This document shows positions 54,211-63,802 of a DNA stretch of 64,000 bases, piece by piece. This DNA is from Nocardia puris (lineage in GTDB: Bacteria; Actinomycetota; Actinomycetes; Mycobacteriales; Mycobacteriaceae). The number at the start of each line of letters is the position of its first letter. Position 1 is the first letter of the stretch. The DNA lies in the NCBI RefSeq assembly GCF_003315035.1, contig NZ_QNRE01000018.1:1-64000 (forward strand), in the 5' to 3' direction. The notes beneath the pieces are model-generated. The model saw only the letters and a program-made list of their open reading frames with translations, did no database searches and had not been told where the DNA came from. Position numbers and translations under genes: made by a program.

Positions 54211-54978
54211 ATGCCCCACGCCGTCACTTTTCGCACGCTCGACGTCCCGGCGCTCGACGGCGCCGCCGACGCCTACCTCGCCCGGCCCGACGACGGCACG
54301 GCGCACCCCGGCGTGCTGCTGATCATGGACGCGTTCGGCCTGCGGCCGCGGCTAGGCGAGATGGCCGAGGAGATCGCCGCCCGGGGGTACACGGTGCTGG
54401 CGCCGAACGTCTTCTACCGCACCGGCCGCGCGCCGGTGCTGCCCATGCCCGATCCGGCGGTCGAGGGTGCGCACGCCGCGTTCTTCGCCGCGCTCGGCCC
54501 GGCGCGCGAGGCGCTCACCCCGGACCGGGCGATCGGGGACATCGGCCGCTATCTGGACTGGCTGGACGCGTCGGAGTTCGTGGCGCCGGGACCGCTCGCC
54601 GTGACGGGCTACTGCATGGGCGGACGGCTCGCGTTGCGCGCGGCCGCGGAGTTCGGCGACCGGATCGCCGCGGCGGCGAGCTTCCACGGCGGCCGCCTCG
54701 CCGCCGAGGACAGGCCCGACAGTCCGCATCACGCGGCCGACCGGATCAGCGCGGAACTGTTCATCGCGCACGCGGACGCCGACCAGTCCATGCCGCCGGA
54801 ACAGATCGCCCGCCTCGACCGCGCCCTGGAGGACGCGGGCGTGCGCCACACCTCGGTGGTGTACGAGGGGGCGCGGCACGGATTCACGATGAGCGACATC
54901 CCGCCCTACGACGAGGCGGCCGCGCGCAGGCATTTCACCGATCTGTTCGCCCTGCTGGACCGGGCGCTGTCCGGGTAG
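54211..54978 (+). CDS. Dienelactone-hydrolase family protein
   Basis: A 255-residue alpha/beta-hydrolase with the DLH cysteine nucleophile: VTGYCMGGRLALRA (Cys at about 136), acid in FIAHADADQSMPPEQ and histidine in YEGARHGFTMSDIP. HPGVLLIMDAFGLRPRLGEM is the family oxyanion segment. Members hydrolyse lactones and small esters. ATG 54211 is chosen; codons before it lack homology. Confidence 0.87.
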   Translation: MPHAVTFRTLDVPALDGAADAYLARPDDGTAHPGVLLIMDAFGLRPRLGEMAEEIAARGYTVLAPNVFYRTGRAPVLPMPDPAVEGAHAAFFAALGPAREALTPDRAIGDIGRYLDWLDASEFVAPGPLAVTGYCMGGRLALRAAAEFGDRIAAAASFHGGRLAAEDRPDSPHHAADRISAELFIAHADADQSMPPEQIARLDRALEDAGVRHTSVVYEGARHGFTMSDIPPYDEAAARRHFTDLFALLDRALSG

Positions 54979-55070
54979 ACGAGCTGGTCGTTACGTCATA
55001 CCGATCCGAGCGATCCCGGAAACACCGGCAGCGCATCCCGTTAATCTCGAACGATCGGACGGAGGCAGGA

Positions 55071-55616
55071 ATGGCACTGGAATCCCTCATGATCCCGCTC
55101 GGCACGCCGGCGCCGGAGTTCGCGCTACCCGATCTGGACGGCCGCGTCCACCGGCGCGCCGACTACGCGGACGGCCCCGGCCTGCTCGTGATCTTCGCGT
55201 GCAACCACTGCCCGTACGTGAAGCACGTGGAAGCCGAACTCGGTGCGGTGGTGCGGGATTCGGACATCCCCACCTTCGCGATCTGCTCGAACGACGCGAC
55301 CGCCTACCCCGACGACGGGCCGGAAGGTCTTCGCGCGCAAACGAAACGGGCCGACTGGACCTTCCCGTACCTGATCGACGCGTCCCAGGAGGTCGGCCGC
55401 GCGTTCGGCGCCGCCTGCACGCCCGACTTCTTCCTCTACGGCTCGGGACTCACACTGGCCTACCGGGGCGCGTTCGACGAATCCACCCCGGGCAACGGCA
55501 AACCGGTCACCGGCGGCGAGCTGCGCGCCGCCCTGGCCGCCGTGCGCGCGGGCGCGGCCGTGCCGGAACCCCACCGGCCGAGCATGGGCTGCTCGATCAA
55601 GTGGCGGGACGGCTGA
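55071..55616 (+). CDS. Thioredoxin-fold protein with CNHCPY motif
   Basis: A 181-residue AhpC/TSA-Redoxin-like protein: GTPAPEFALPDLDGRVHRRA, LLVIFACNHCPYVKHVEAEL (redox pair in a CNHC arrangement), then ACTPDFFLYGSGLTLAYRG with the cis-proline. This type is common in bacteria and thought to be a thiol peroxidase or reductant; the electron donor is unknown. ATG 55071 follows GGAGGCAGG. Confidence 0.85.
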   Translation: MALESLMIPLGTPAPEFALPDLDGRVHRRADYADGPGLLVIFACNHCPYVKHVEAELGAVVRDSDIPTFAICSNDATAYPDDGPEGLRAQTKRADWTFPYLIDASQEVGRAFGAACTPDFFLYGSGLTLAYRGAFDESTPGNGKPVTGGELRAALAAVRAGAAVPEPHRPSMGCSIKWRDG

Positions 55617-55619
55617 GCG

Positions 55620-55916
55620 TCAGACGCCGACGACCGCGTTCATGATGGTGCCCGCGCTGGTGGCCACGACGCCGCCGAGCATGGCGCCCGCGACCATCTT
55701 GGGCGATTGCAGGCCGCCGCCCGACCACTTCTCCCAGGCGAAGCGCCCGCCCGCGAAGGTGATGGCGGCGATGCCGGAGAGCAGCACGAACCAGGTCAGA
55801 TAGCGGACCATCTGCATGATCTTGTCCGAGATCGGCGGGGCCTCCGGGGTCGGATTACCGACCTGGGCCAGAACTGCGCCGTACATATCCTGTGCCGTAG
55901 CGAGAATCGTGCTCAC
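55620..55916 (-). CDS. Small two-helix membrane protein
   Basis: A 98-residue protein with hydrophobic segments at about 38-58 (VRYLTWFVLLSGIAAITFAG) and 73-95 (VAGAMLGGVVATSAGTIMNA) linked by a short polar loop (EKWSGGGLQ). Size and layout recall VirB2/TrbC-type pilin precursors of actinobacterial conjugative elements, but no secretion genes adjoin, so the resemblance may be superficial. Convergent with the redoxin gene. Confidence 0.6.
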   Translation of the reverse strand: MSTILATAQDMYGAVLAQVGNPTPEAPPISDKIMQMVRYLTWFVLLSGIAAITFAGGRFAWEKWSGGGLQSPKMVAGAMLGGVVATSAGTIMNAVVGV

Positions 55917-56109
55917 AGCCGTACCCCTCTTCAGCTATCGCGACAGTTCGAGAACGCCGTAGCAGATCGTACCCCTTACCGGCCGGAAACATTGCGGGCC
56001 AGCGGGATTCATCAAACAAAACGACCGGTCGGAAATCGAGAAAAGCGGCCATTCCGGACGAGCATCGGCACCCCGCGCACAGCGGCTCCGGCCGTTCGGG
56101 CCGCCGCGC

Positions 56110-57252
56110 TCACCGACATCCGGGCGCGACGAAATCCGACGCCGCGCCGAGCTCGGTGCGCGGGTGATACTCGCCCATCGCCGCCGCCGGATCGTCCGCG
56201 TCCGCCCGCTGAATCGAATGGTAGAAGTCGTTCGCGGGCAACATGTTCCGCAGGATGAGCAGGGTGGCGAAGCGGGTGGTCGGCAACCACGCCACCCCGC
56301 ATTCCGCCGTCGCGTGCGCCGGGCGGTCGGCCGGGTCGGAGACCACCACGGTGAAGTACCCGTCCGCATCCACCGGCACCTCGTCGTCGACCACGCAGGC
56401 CGACACCCGGGTGCTGAACAACTCGTTCGAGCACAGCGACCAATACCGCACCTCCCCCGCGCCCATCCGCGATTCCCCGCCGACCGTGGCGGGCGTGGCG
56501 GGGGCCTTCGCCCGCACCACCGCCACCTCCCCGGCGCGCGGCGCGACACGCGACGTCAGGTACTGGTTGTCCGGATTGGCGAACAACCCGTTTCCGCTGG
56601 TCTTGGACCAGGTTCGCCCCTCGCGACCGGGCAGGTCCGGACCGCTGGGCAGGTGCACCGTGCCGGGATCGGCGGGACTCGCCGCGGGTGGGCAGGCGGG
56701 CAGCGTGCGCGATCCTTGCGCACCGTTGACCGTGATCTCGGGCAGCGGTTCGCCACCGAGCGCGTCACGTCCCGCGTCCGGGCGGTACACGCGGTAGATC
56801 AGCACGGCCAGGGCCGGATCCGCGTACAAGGTGTTGGGTTCGGGCCGCTCCGGACGCGGACCGGGCAGCACGCGCACGGTGTACGAGCGGTCGGTGGCGG
56901 TGCGATCGGCGCCCGGAAGGAAGGGATTGACGCTGCCCGGGTCCGGCGCGATGCGCAGGTCGTCGAGCCCGTCGAACGTCTGCGCACCGCGATAGCTGGT
57001 GAACGAGATGTAGCGGCCGTGCGGGAACCGCCCGCGCAAGGTGACACCCTCCGGCGGCAGCGCGGGGACGGCGGCCACCCAGTAGTTGGCGAACGTGTCG
57101 GGCAGCGCGACGTTGAGGGTGTCGGCCCCGACCCGCCCGCTCCACCCGCACTCCGACAGCGGTGCCGCCTGCGCGGACGTCATCGGCAGCACGCCCAGCG
57201 TCACGAAGGTCAACACGGCGAGCGCGCGGCGCAGCGCGGAAGAGGCGATCAC
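56110..57252 (-). CDS. Conserved-type secreted protein of unknown function
   Basis: A 380-residue protein with a signal peptide (about 1-29, LAVLTFVTLGVLPMTSAQAA). The mature part has cysteines (ECGWSG, LPACPPAAS, SLCSNELF, SACVVDDE, AECGVAWL, PGCR) likely to form disulfides, and strand-rich segments such as RGRFPHGRYISFTSYRGAQT and MLPANDFYHSIQRADADDPA. No known catalytic pattern is seen. Large exported proteins of this look occur across Nocardia and Mycobacterium. Monocistronic. Confidence 0.7.
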   Translation of the reverse strand: MIASSALRRALAVLTFVTLGVLPMTSAQAAPLSECGWSGRVGADTLNVALPDTFANYWVAAVPALPPEGVTLRGRFPHGRYISFTSYRGAQTFDGLDDLRIAPDPGSVNPFLPGADRTATDRSYTVRVLPGPRPERPEPNTLYADPALAVLIYRVYRPDAGRDALGGEPLPEITVNGAQGSRTLPACPPAASPADPGTVHLPSGPDLPGREGRTWSKTSGNGLFANPDNQYLTSRVAPRAGEVAVVRAKAPATPATVGGESRMGAGEVRYWSLCSNELFSTRVSACVVDDEVPVDADGYFTVVVSDPADRPAHATAECGVAWLPTTRFATLLILRNMLPANDFYHSIQRADADDPAAAMGEYHPRTELGAASDFVAPGCR

Positions 57253-57367
57253 GCACCGAGTATCGCCGATCGATCGGGGGTGCGCGCCCTTGACACCATC
57301 CGGCGGGGCGGCATGTAATCAGGACCCCTGATCAGGCGTCCACTTCGGGCGCGGGAGAGGAGCGCGC

Positions 57368-58792
57368 ATGACCTCGCACGGCGACCGGCCCCGGTTCACC
57401 GGGGTGATCGGCCAGGCCGACGCCGTGCGCGAGGGCTTGATCTCGGCGCGCGAACTCACCGAGCAGACCCTCGCCCGCATCGAGCGAATCCAGCCGCGCC
57501 TCAACGCCTTCACCACGGTCCTCGGCGAGGAGGCGCTCGCCGAGGCCGACGCGCGCGACGCCGCGGACGCTCCGCTGGGCCCACTGCACGGCGTCCCGAT
57601 CGCGATCAAGGACGAGGCCGACGTGGCGGGCGCGCGCACCACCTACGGCGGCGCGGCCGTCACCACGCCGGCCGCCGCGGACTCCGAGATCGTGCGGCGG
57701 CTGCGGGCGGCGGGCGCGATCATCGTCGGCAAGACCGCGATGCCCGAGTTCGGCGCCTGGCCCTACACCGAATCCGCCGCGCACGGCTACACCCGCAACC
57801 CGTGGGACCCCACGCGCGGCACCGGCGGCTCCAGCGGTGGTTCGGCGGCCGCGGTCGCCTCGGGCGCGGTGGCCGCGGCGACCGGTGGCGACGGCGGCGG
57901 CTCCTTGCGCATCCCGGCGGCGAGCTGCGGCCTCTTCGCGGTCAAACCCCAGCGCGGGCGCGTGAGCACGGCGCCGCACCGCGATCTGTGGCGCGCGCTC
58001 GGCGTGCTGGGCGTGCTCACCCGGTCGGTGGCCGATAGCGCGCTGCTCCTCGACGTGATCAGCGGCAACCAGCAGACCGACCGCTGGCGGCCCGCACCAC
58101 CCGCCACGCCGTTCGCGGACGCCCCCGAATCCGGCCCGCTGCGCATCGCGGTTTCCGTGCGGCCCGCCGTCCGGTTCGTCCGGCCCGATCCGGAATGCGT
58201 GTCGGCCGTGCACTCGATCGCCGACACGCTCGCCGGCCTCGGCCACCACGTCGAGGAGTTCGAGCTCCCCTATCCCGAGGCCGCCCCCGCGTTCCTGCCG
58301 CAATTCGTCGGCGGGCTCGCGGAGGAAGCCGCGCGTGTGGACCGGCCCGACCTGCTCGAGCGGCGCACCCGTCGTATCGCGACGGCGGCTCGACTGTTCA
58401 CCCCGGAGCGGGTGCTGCGCGCGGCCGAGGCGCGGGGCGACCGCATCGCGGAGCGCGTCAACACCGTGTTCGACCGGTTCGACCTCGTCCTCACCCCGGT
58501 GCTGCCCACGCTGGCGCCGACGCTCGGCAAGCTCGACGGCGCGGGCGTACTGCGCGCCGCCCTTCGCGGCCTGCCGTTCACCGCGTACACGGCGATGTGG
58601 AATCTGTGCGGCAATCCGGCGGCGGCGGTGCCCGCGGGCTGGTCGCGCGACGGTCTTCCGCTGAGCGTGCAGCTCGTCGGCCGCCCCGGTGACGAACTCG
58701 GAATCCTGGGCGTCGCACGGCAACTCGAAACGGCGCGGCCGTGGGCGGACCGTTGGCCGGACGAATCAGTCATTTCCGGCGCGCCGCACTGA
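57368..58792 (+). CDS. Amidase (amidase signature family)
   Basis: A 474-residue serine amidase. The triad is Lys in GVPIAIKDEAD (about 77), cis-Ser and Ser in GTGGSSGGSAAAVASGAV (about 153-175), with LRIPAASCGLFAVKPQRGRV following. Amidase-signature enzymes hydrolyse amides from acetamide to aryl and acyl amides, or act in GatCAB; here there is no gatC/gatB, so a catabolic amidase is likely. ATG 57368 follows GGAGAGGAG. Monocistronic. Confidence 0.9.
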   Translation: MTSHGDRPRFTGVIGQADAVREGLISARELTEQTLARIERIQPRLNAFTTVLGEEALAEADARDAADAPLGPLHGVPIAIKDEADVAGARTTYGGAAVTTPAAADSEIVRRLRAAGAIIVGKTAMPEFGAWPYTESAAHGYTRNPWDPTRGTGGSSGGSAAAVASGAVAAATGGDGGGSLRIPAASCGLFAVKPQRGRVSTAPHRDLWRALGVLGVLTRSVADSALLLDVISGNQQTDRWRPAPPATPFADAPESGPLRIAVSVRPAVRFVRPDPECVSAVHSIADTLAGLGHHVEEFELPYPEAAPAFLPQFVGGLAEEAARVDRPDLLERRTRRIATAARLFTPERVLRAAEARGDRIAERVNTVFDRFDLVLTPVLPTLAPTLGKLDGAGVLRAALRGLPFTAYTAMWNLCGNPAAAVPAGWSRDGLPLSVQLVGRPGDELGILGVARQLETARPWADRWPDESVISGAPH

Positions 58793-58915
58793 TCCTCAGG
58801 CGACTCTCAGACAACAACGGGTGCGCGGCTCAGGTAGACGCCGTTGAATCCAGGGTGGCTGCCCCGCCCGGTTCCCTCTACATCGGGCGGTAGGCAGCGC
58901 CAAATCCCTTGGCCG

Positions 58916-60187
58916 TCAGTGCGGCACCAGCTCCGCGCGCTCGGGCACGCTGACCTTCTCGACAGCGGTCGAGCGCCGCGCCGTCACCAGGTACGCCACC
59001 ACCAGCAGCACGCTCAACCACACGTAGGTGTTGCCGATGAAGTGCTGCCACGGCGTCCACAGCGACTCCTTGTCCTCACCGCTCGGCAGCCAGTTCTGCG
59101 GCCCGTAGACGAACACCGCCGCCGTCGCCGTGGCCACCGTGAGCCAGACCAGCGCCGTGCGCCACGGCATCCGCACCGCGTAACCGACCATCGCGAACAG
59201 CGCGGGCGCGATCCAGATCCAGTGGTGCGACCACGAGATCGGCGAAACCAGCAGCGTGAACACCGCGTTGATGGACAGCGCCAGCGCGGGCAGGTGCTGC
59301 GCCTGGCGCATCGCGGCCACCACCAGCACCAGCAACGCCGCGCCGGCCGCCAGCCAGATCAGGGTGAACGCGGGCTCGGGCACCCGCAATCGCGCCAGCA
59401 CCGCCTGGATGGACTGATTGGTGTGGAAGGCCGAGCCGCTGAGCCCGTCCACGTTGAGGCCGCCGAACCAGTACTTCATCGACATGCTCGGCAGCACGGC
59501 GAAACTCAGGCCTGTCGCGACCGCCCCGGTGACGGCGGCCGTCGCCGCGGCCTTGTAGTCCTTGCGCACCAGGAAATAGAGAACGAACGCGGCGGGCGTG
59601 AGCTTGATGGCCGCCGCGATGCCGACCAGCATGCCGCGCCGCCACTTCGGTTTCTCGGTGAGGCAGTCGGCCGCCACCAACGCCATCAGCAGCAGGTTGA
59701 CCTGCCCGAAGTCCAGCGTGGAGCGGGTCGGTTCGAGCAGCATCGCCAGCGGTGCGGCGCACGCGGTGGCGAACAGCGCGGTGCGGCGCACGTTCTCCTC
59801 CGGCCAGACGCGGCGCGCCACCAGGTAGAGCGTGAGCGTCAGCGCGGCGGTCGAGGTGATGAAGAAGGCGAACGCGGCGACATCCCACGGCAGCAGCGCG
59901 AACGGCGCCAGCACCAGCGCGGCGAACGGCGGATAGATGAAGGGCAGTCCGATGCCCAGCGTGGTCTGCGGGAGCTGGCCGTACATATCGCCGCCGTGGC
60001 GCAGCGTCTCCACCCCGAGCCGATACACCTGCAGGTCGATGAAACCGCCGCTGATCTCCTTGAACGGCCACAGCGGGGTCCGTAGACAGACGGTGGTGAA
60101 GACGACGAGCAGCGCGGGCACGAGCCACACCACGCGCTGCATGCGGCGGCTCGACGACTTCGGCACATCACGGACGGAACTACTCAT
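58916..60187 (-). CDS. GT87-type polyprenyl-phosphate-mannose mannosyltransferase
   Basis: A 423-residue integral membrane protein with about ten segments. The first extracytoplasmic loop has FIDLQVYRLGVETLRHGGDM, containing the aspartate expected for GT-C enzymes; VSPISWSHHWIWIAPALFAM is another family marker. GT87 enzymes (PimE, Rv2181-like) add alpha-1,2-mannose from polyprenyl-phosphate-mannose to phosphatidylinositol mannosides or lipomannan, again fitting a mycolata host. Which linkage is unclear. Confidence 0.85.
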   Translation of the reverse strand: MSSSVRDVPKSSSRRMQRVVWLVPALLVVFTTVCLRTPLWPFKEISGGFIDLQVYRLGVETLRHGGDMYGQLPQTTLGIGLPFIYPPFAALVLAPFALLPWDVAAFAFFITSTAALTLTLYLVARRVWPEENVRRTALFATACAAPLAMLLEPTRSTLDFGQVNLLLMALVAADCLTEKPKWRRGMLVGIAAAIKLTPAAFVLYFLVRKDYKAAATAAVTGAVATGLSFAVLPSMSMKYWFGGLNVDGLSGSAFHTNQSIQAVLARLRVPEPAFTLIWLAAGAALLVLVVAAMRQAQHLPALALSINAVFTLLVSPISWSHHWIWIAPALFAMVGYAVRMPWRTALVWLTVATATAAVFVYGPQNWLPSGEDKESLWTPWQHFIGNTYVWLSVLLVVAYLVTARRSTAVEKVSVPERAELVPH

Positions 60188-60271
60188 CCGCGGCGACTAT
60201 ACCGATCGAGTCGCCCGCGTTCGAACCACAGGCGGAGGATCGGCGCAGATCAGCACGTTGCCTAGCGATTG

Positions 60272-61153
60272 CTAGGCGCCGGTCAGGCGCACTCCGGACC
60301 AGTCGGGCAGCTCTTCGCAAGAGGCCCGCCACGCGGCGGGCACCAGCGACTCGCCGAGGATGCCGCCGACGATCGCGCAGGTGGTGTCGACGTCGCCGCC
60401 CACGCTCGCGGTGACCCAGTTCGCGGTCGCGAAGTCGAGGTGGTGCGCGGCCACCCACAGGCAGAACGGGACGGTGTCGGGCGCCGACACGTCGCGTCCG
60501 TTCCCGAGGGCCGCGGCGGCCGCTTCGGGGTCTCCCGCCAACGCGCGCGCCGCCAGGATGCCCTCGTGCACCGCGCCCGCCGGCGTGCGTGCGGCGACCG
60601 CATCCAGGAACTCGGGTCCGCGCAGCTCGGGTTCGGCCGCACGCAGGGCGGTGGCGAGGCCGACCGCGACGGCGCCCGCCACGCCTTCCGGATGCGCGTG
60701 CGTCACCTCCGCCGACGCCGCCGATTCGGCGACTACCCGGTCGAGATCGTCGGCGAAGTACGCCCCGATCGGCGCCACCCGCATGGCCGCGCCGTTGCCC
60801 CAGGACCCCTGCCCGCCGAACGCGGCGGTGGCCAGCGTCCGCCAGTCCCCGCCCTCCTGGCGGATGAGCCGCAGCATCCGGTTGACGCCCGGCCCGTATC
60901 CGCGATCGAAGTCGTGGCGCTCGGCGAACGACGCGGCCAGCGCGTCCTGCTCGATCGTGCCGAGCCGCGCCAGCACCGTGACGACCGAGCACGCCATCTC
61001 GGTGTCGTCGGTCCACGGCCACACCGGCGGCGGGAGGGTGCGCTCCCGCAGCGCGGGGAGATTGGCGGGAACGAAGAAGTTGGCGCCGAACGCGTCGCCC
61101 ACGGCAAGGCCGCGGAGGGACGCGACGGCGCGGGCGAGGCGGTCGGTGGTCAT
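60272..61153 (-). CDS. ADP-ribosylglycohydrolase family protein
   Basis: A 293-residue all-helical DraG/ARH-like protein. Metal-binding motifs are WPWTDDTEMACSVV (about 46-55) and ASVGGDVDTTCAIVGGILGE (about 240-258); GSWGNGAAMRVAPIGAYFAD is the central family helix. Members remove ADP-ribose from proteins or nucleic acids. No ADP-ribosyltransferase gene is nearby, so its target is unknown. ATG 61153. Confidence 0.87.
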   Translation of the reverse strand: MTTDRLARAVASLRGLAVGDAFGANFFVPANLPALRERTLPPPVWPWTDDTEMACSVVTVLARLGTIEQDALAASFAERHDFDRGYGPGVNRMLRLIRQEGGDWRTLATAAFGGQGSWGNGAAMRVAPIGAYFADDLDRVVAESAASAEVTHAHPEGVAGAVAVGLATALRAAEPELRGPEFLDAVAARTPAGAVHEGILAARALAGDPEAAAAALGNGRDVSAPDTVPFCLWVAAHHLDFATANWVTASVGGDVDTTCAIVGGILGESLVPAAWRASCEELPDWSGVRLTGA

Positions 61154-61277
61154 GGCCGCGATTCTGCCGGGAGGTGTCGGATTTCGCCATGAGCCGACGT
61201 GGTCGCGCGATCACCGGGCTGCGGAGTCCCGGAAAGGTATTGTCGCAGCGCACTGTTCCACCCACGGGAGGCATGAC

Positions 61278-62087
61278 ATGTGCGCACCGAGAATCGTTCA
61301 GGTCGCCCACGAGCGGGCGCGGCCGAATCGGCGGGCCGTGCTCGCGGCGGCGGGGGTGGCGGCGCTGGCCGCGACAGCCGCGCCCGCGCGGGCGGTCCCG
61401 ACGGCCACGGGGGTCGTGGATCTCACGCACACGCTGCATCCCGGGTTGCCGACGTGGCCGGGCAGTCCGCCGTTCACGTCGATTCCGGTGTCGTGGCACG
61501 CGATCAGCGGGTTCGACCAGAACGCGCTGGCGTACTGGGAGCATTCCGGCACGCACGTCGACGCGCCCGTGCACCGCATCCCGGGCGGGGCGACGGTCGA
61601 CGCGCTGCCCGTCGCGGATCTCGTCGCGCCGCTGGTGGTCATCGATATCAGCGCGAAGGCCGAGACCGACGCCGACGCCGCGCTCACCGTCGACGACATC
61701 GACCGCTGGGAGGACGAGCACGGCCGCGTCCCCGACCGCGCGCTGGTCACCCTGTACTCCGGCTGGGAGCGCCGCCTCGCCGACCCGGCCGCCTTCCTCA
61801 ACCTGCGCGACGGCGTCCCGCACGCACCCGGCATCGACCCGGCGGCGGCGGAACACCTTGTCGCCCATCGGAATGTGGTCGGCGTGGGCGTCGACACGCT
61901 CAGTCTCGACACCGGACGCAGCCGCGACTACGGCGCCCACACCACCATCCTCGGCGCGGGCCGCTACGGGGTGGAGATGCTGGCCAACCTCGCCGCCGTG
62001 CCGCCGTCGGGTGCGACCGTGGTGGTGGGGGCGCCGAAACATGCGGGCGGCACGGGTGGTCCGTGCCGCGTGCTGGCGCTGGTGTGA
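61278..62087 (+). CDS. Tat-exported cyclase-family (kynurenine formamidase-like) protein
   Basis: A 269-residue protein with a twin-arginine signal (RPNRRAVLAAAGVAALAATA) and cleavage near ARA-VPT. The mature part has the metal-dependent cyclase signature EHSGTHVDAPVHRIPGG, plus VVDLTHTLHPGLPTWPGSPP and VVGVGVDTLSLD. The family includes N-formylkynurenine formamidase and polyketide cyclases; with a Tat signal it works outside the membrane. ATG 61278 is chosen; ATG 61273 is in another frame. Confidence 0.85.
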   Translation: MCAPRIVQVAHERARPNRRAVLAAAGVAALAATAAPARAVPTATGVVDLTHTLHPGLPTWPGSPPFTSIPVSWHAISGFDQNALAYWEHSGTHVDAPVHRIPGGATVDALPVADLVAPLVVIDISAKAETDADAALTVDDIDRWEDEHGRVPDRALVTLYSGWERRLADPAAFLNLRDGVPHAPGIDPAAAEHLVAHRNVVGVGVDTLSLDTGRSRDYGAHTTILGAGRYGVEMLANLAAVPPSGATVVVGAPKHAGGTGGPCRVLALV

Positions 62088-62164
62088 CCTGATATCGCGG
62101 ACGCCGTCCCGGACGAATCCGCAACCGCCCGGCTTCTCGGTGGAGCGGGCGAACAGCGGCTCGC

Positions 62165-63727
62165 TCAGCCGGGCCGGCCGATCGACAGCGCGTGCCGGAA
62201 GACTCCTCGTGGGTCCCAGGTCTCTTTGGCGCGCAACAACTTCGGATAGTTGTCGCCGTAGTAGAAGTGGTGCCACGGCAGGCCGGACCGGTTCCACCGG
62301 GGGTCCGCCAGATCGGGGTCCGGGTAGTTGATGTAGCTGCCGCCGTTGCGCTCGTTCGGCACGGGAACCCCGCCCGTCTCGGCGTAGACATCGCTGTAAA
62401 GCTCACGCGCCCAAGCGATATGGCGCTCATCGCCCTCGGGCAACCGCCACGCCGTGTGGATGAGCATCTTCATGAAGGAGTCCCGCACGGGCATGGCGGT
62501 GGCGTCGGGCGCGACGGCGTTGATCGCGCCGCCGAACGGCAGGAACTCCAATTCGGTCTCGCCCAGCACCGACAGGTCCGTGATGTGGCGGTAGAAGGTA
62601 CGCAGCTGGCCCTCGGTGTAGGCGCGGCGCAGATAGCCCGTCTTCACCTTCACGCGCGGCGGCAGCGGCGCCTTCGCGTAGTAGACCTGGGACACCGTGT
62701 CGGCGTAGGAGGTTGTGGTGATGGGCTGGGTGACCGGCAGCGCGTCGACACCGTCCAGCACGGCCGCGACGAACTCGTCGTAGCGGGTGCGGGCATCCGG
62801 TGCGTCGGCGTCGAGCAGTATCAGCAGTTGCGCGAAACCGGTGCCCGTGGTTCGAAAGCTCAGCGGCGCATACAAACCCGCAAACCTGTTGCCGGGTGCG
62901 CTGTACCGCTCGAAGAAGGCGATGTAGTTGCCGAGCAACCGCACGAACGCTGATTCGCTCAGCGCGGGGACGACCAAGCGCGAATGCATCACGAGGCCGG
63001 GCGGTTTGGGCAAGGCCGTCGCGGGGTGGGCACCGTCCGAATCCGGCGAGCGGAACAGGAACCGCGTCACCACACCGAAATTGCCGCCACCCCCGCCGGT
63101 GTGCGCCCACCACAGGTCGGCGTGCGGGCCGTCCTTCGTCGCCAAGACGATGCGAGGTTCGCCGTCGGCGCCGACGATGACCACCTCCACTCCGTACAGG
63201 TAGTCGGCCACCAACCCGAATCGCCGTGACAGCGCGCCGTATCCGCCGCCGGGCACATGCCCGCCCATCCCCACCCCGAGGCAGATCCCGGCGGGCAAAG
63301 TCACTCCCCAACGATGCAGCGCCTCGTACACGCCCTTCAATTCGGCTCCGGCGTCCACGGAGAACGCGCGGTGCTCGGCGTCCCACCGCACCCCGTTCAG
63401 TTGGCCGAGGTCGATGATCGACCGCGTTCCAGCGTTGTCGACGAAATCCTCGAAGCAGTGCCCACCGGACCGAACCGCGAACCCCTTCCCCGTCGACAGC
63501 GCTCGCGCCAACGCCTCCCGCACTTGCTCCCCGGCGCTCGGCAGGAACACATTGTCCGGCCGCACCCCGTAGCGCCGGTTGTAGCCCCGCAACACCAGCG
63601 GCAGGTATTCCGACTCCCCCGCCCCAACGACTCTCAACCCCTCGGCCCGCGCGACCGGCATCCCGGCGATCGCCGCCGCACCACCCAGCGCCGACACACC
63701 GATGAACCGCCGACGCGTAACTCCCAT
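62165..63727 (-). CDS. Tat-exported berberine-bridge-enzyme-like FAD oxidase
   Basis: A 520-residue flavoprotein with a Tat signal (TRRRFIGVSALGGAAAIAGM). The FAD domain has RSGGHCFEDFVD, where the histidine is the usual 8-alpha covalent anchor, and LPAGICLGVGMGGHVPGGGY, where Cys is in the 6-S-cysteinyl position, so bicovalent FAD is likely. A BBE C-terminal segment follows (SYINYPDPDLADPRWNRSGL, and WHHFYYGDNYPKLLRAKETW). Members oxidise alcohols, sugars or alkaloid-like compounds. Convergent with the cyclase gene; no evident operon. Confidence 0.87.
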   Translation of the reverse strand: MGVTRRRFIGVSALGGAAAIAGMPVARAEGLRVVGAGESEYLPLVLRGYNRRYGVRPDNVFLPSAGEQVREALARALSTGKGFAVRSGGHCFEDFVDNAGTRSIIDLGQLNGVRWDAEHRAFSVDAGAELKGVYEALHRWGVTLPAGICLGVGMGGHVPGGGYGALSRRFGLVADYLYGVEVVIVGADGEPRIVLATKDGPHADLWWAHTGGGGGNFGVVTRFLFRSPDSDGAHPATALPKPPGLVMHSRLVVPALSESAFVRLLGNYIAFFERYSAPGNRFAGLYAPLSFRTTGTGFAQLLILLDADAPDARTRYDEFVAAVLDGVDALPVTQPITTTSYADTVSQVYYAKAPLPPRVKVKTGYLRRAYTEGQLRTFYRHITDLSVLGETELEFLPFGGAINAVAPDATAMPVRDSFMKMLIHTAWRLPEGDERHIAWARELYSDVYAETGGVPVPNERNGGSYINYPDPDLADPRWNRSGLPWHHFYYGDNYPKLLRAKETWDPRGVFRHALSIGRPG

Positions 63728-63802
63728 GTGATTCCCTCGAATTGGCTGACGCAAAACAGGGTCACCGTAGCCGGATGCGCGCGGCCGGCCAAGCTTATGG
63801 CG

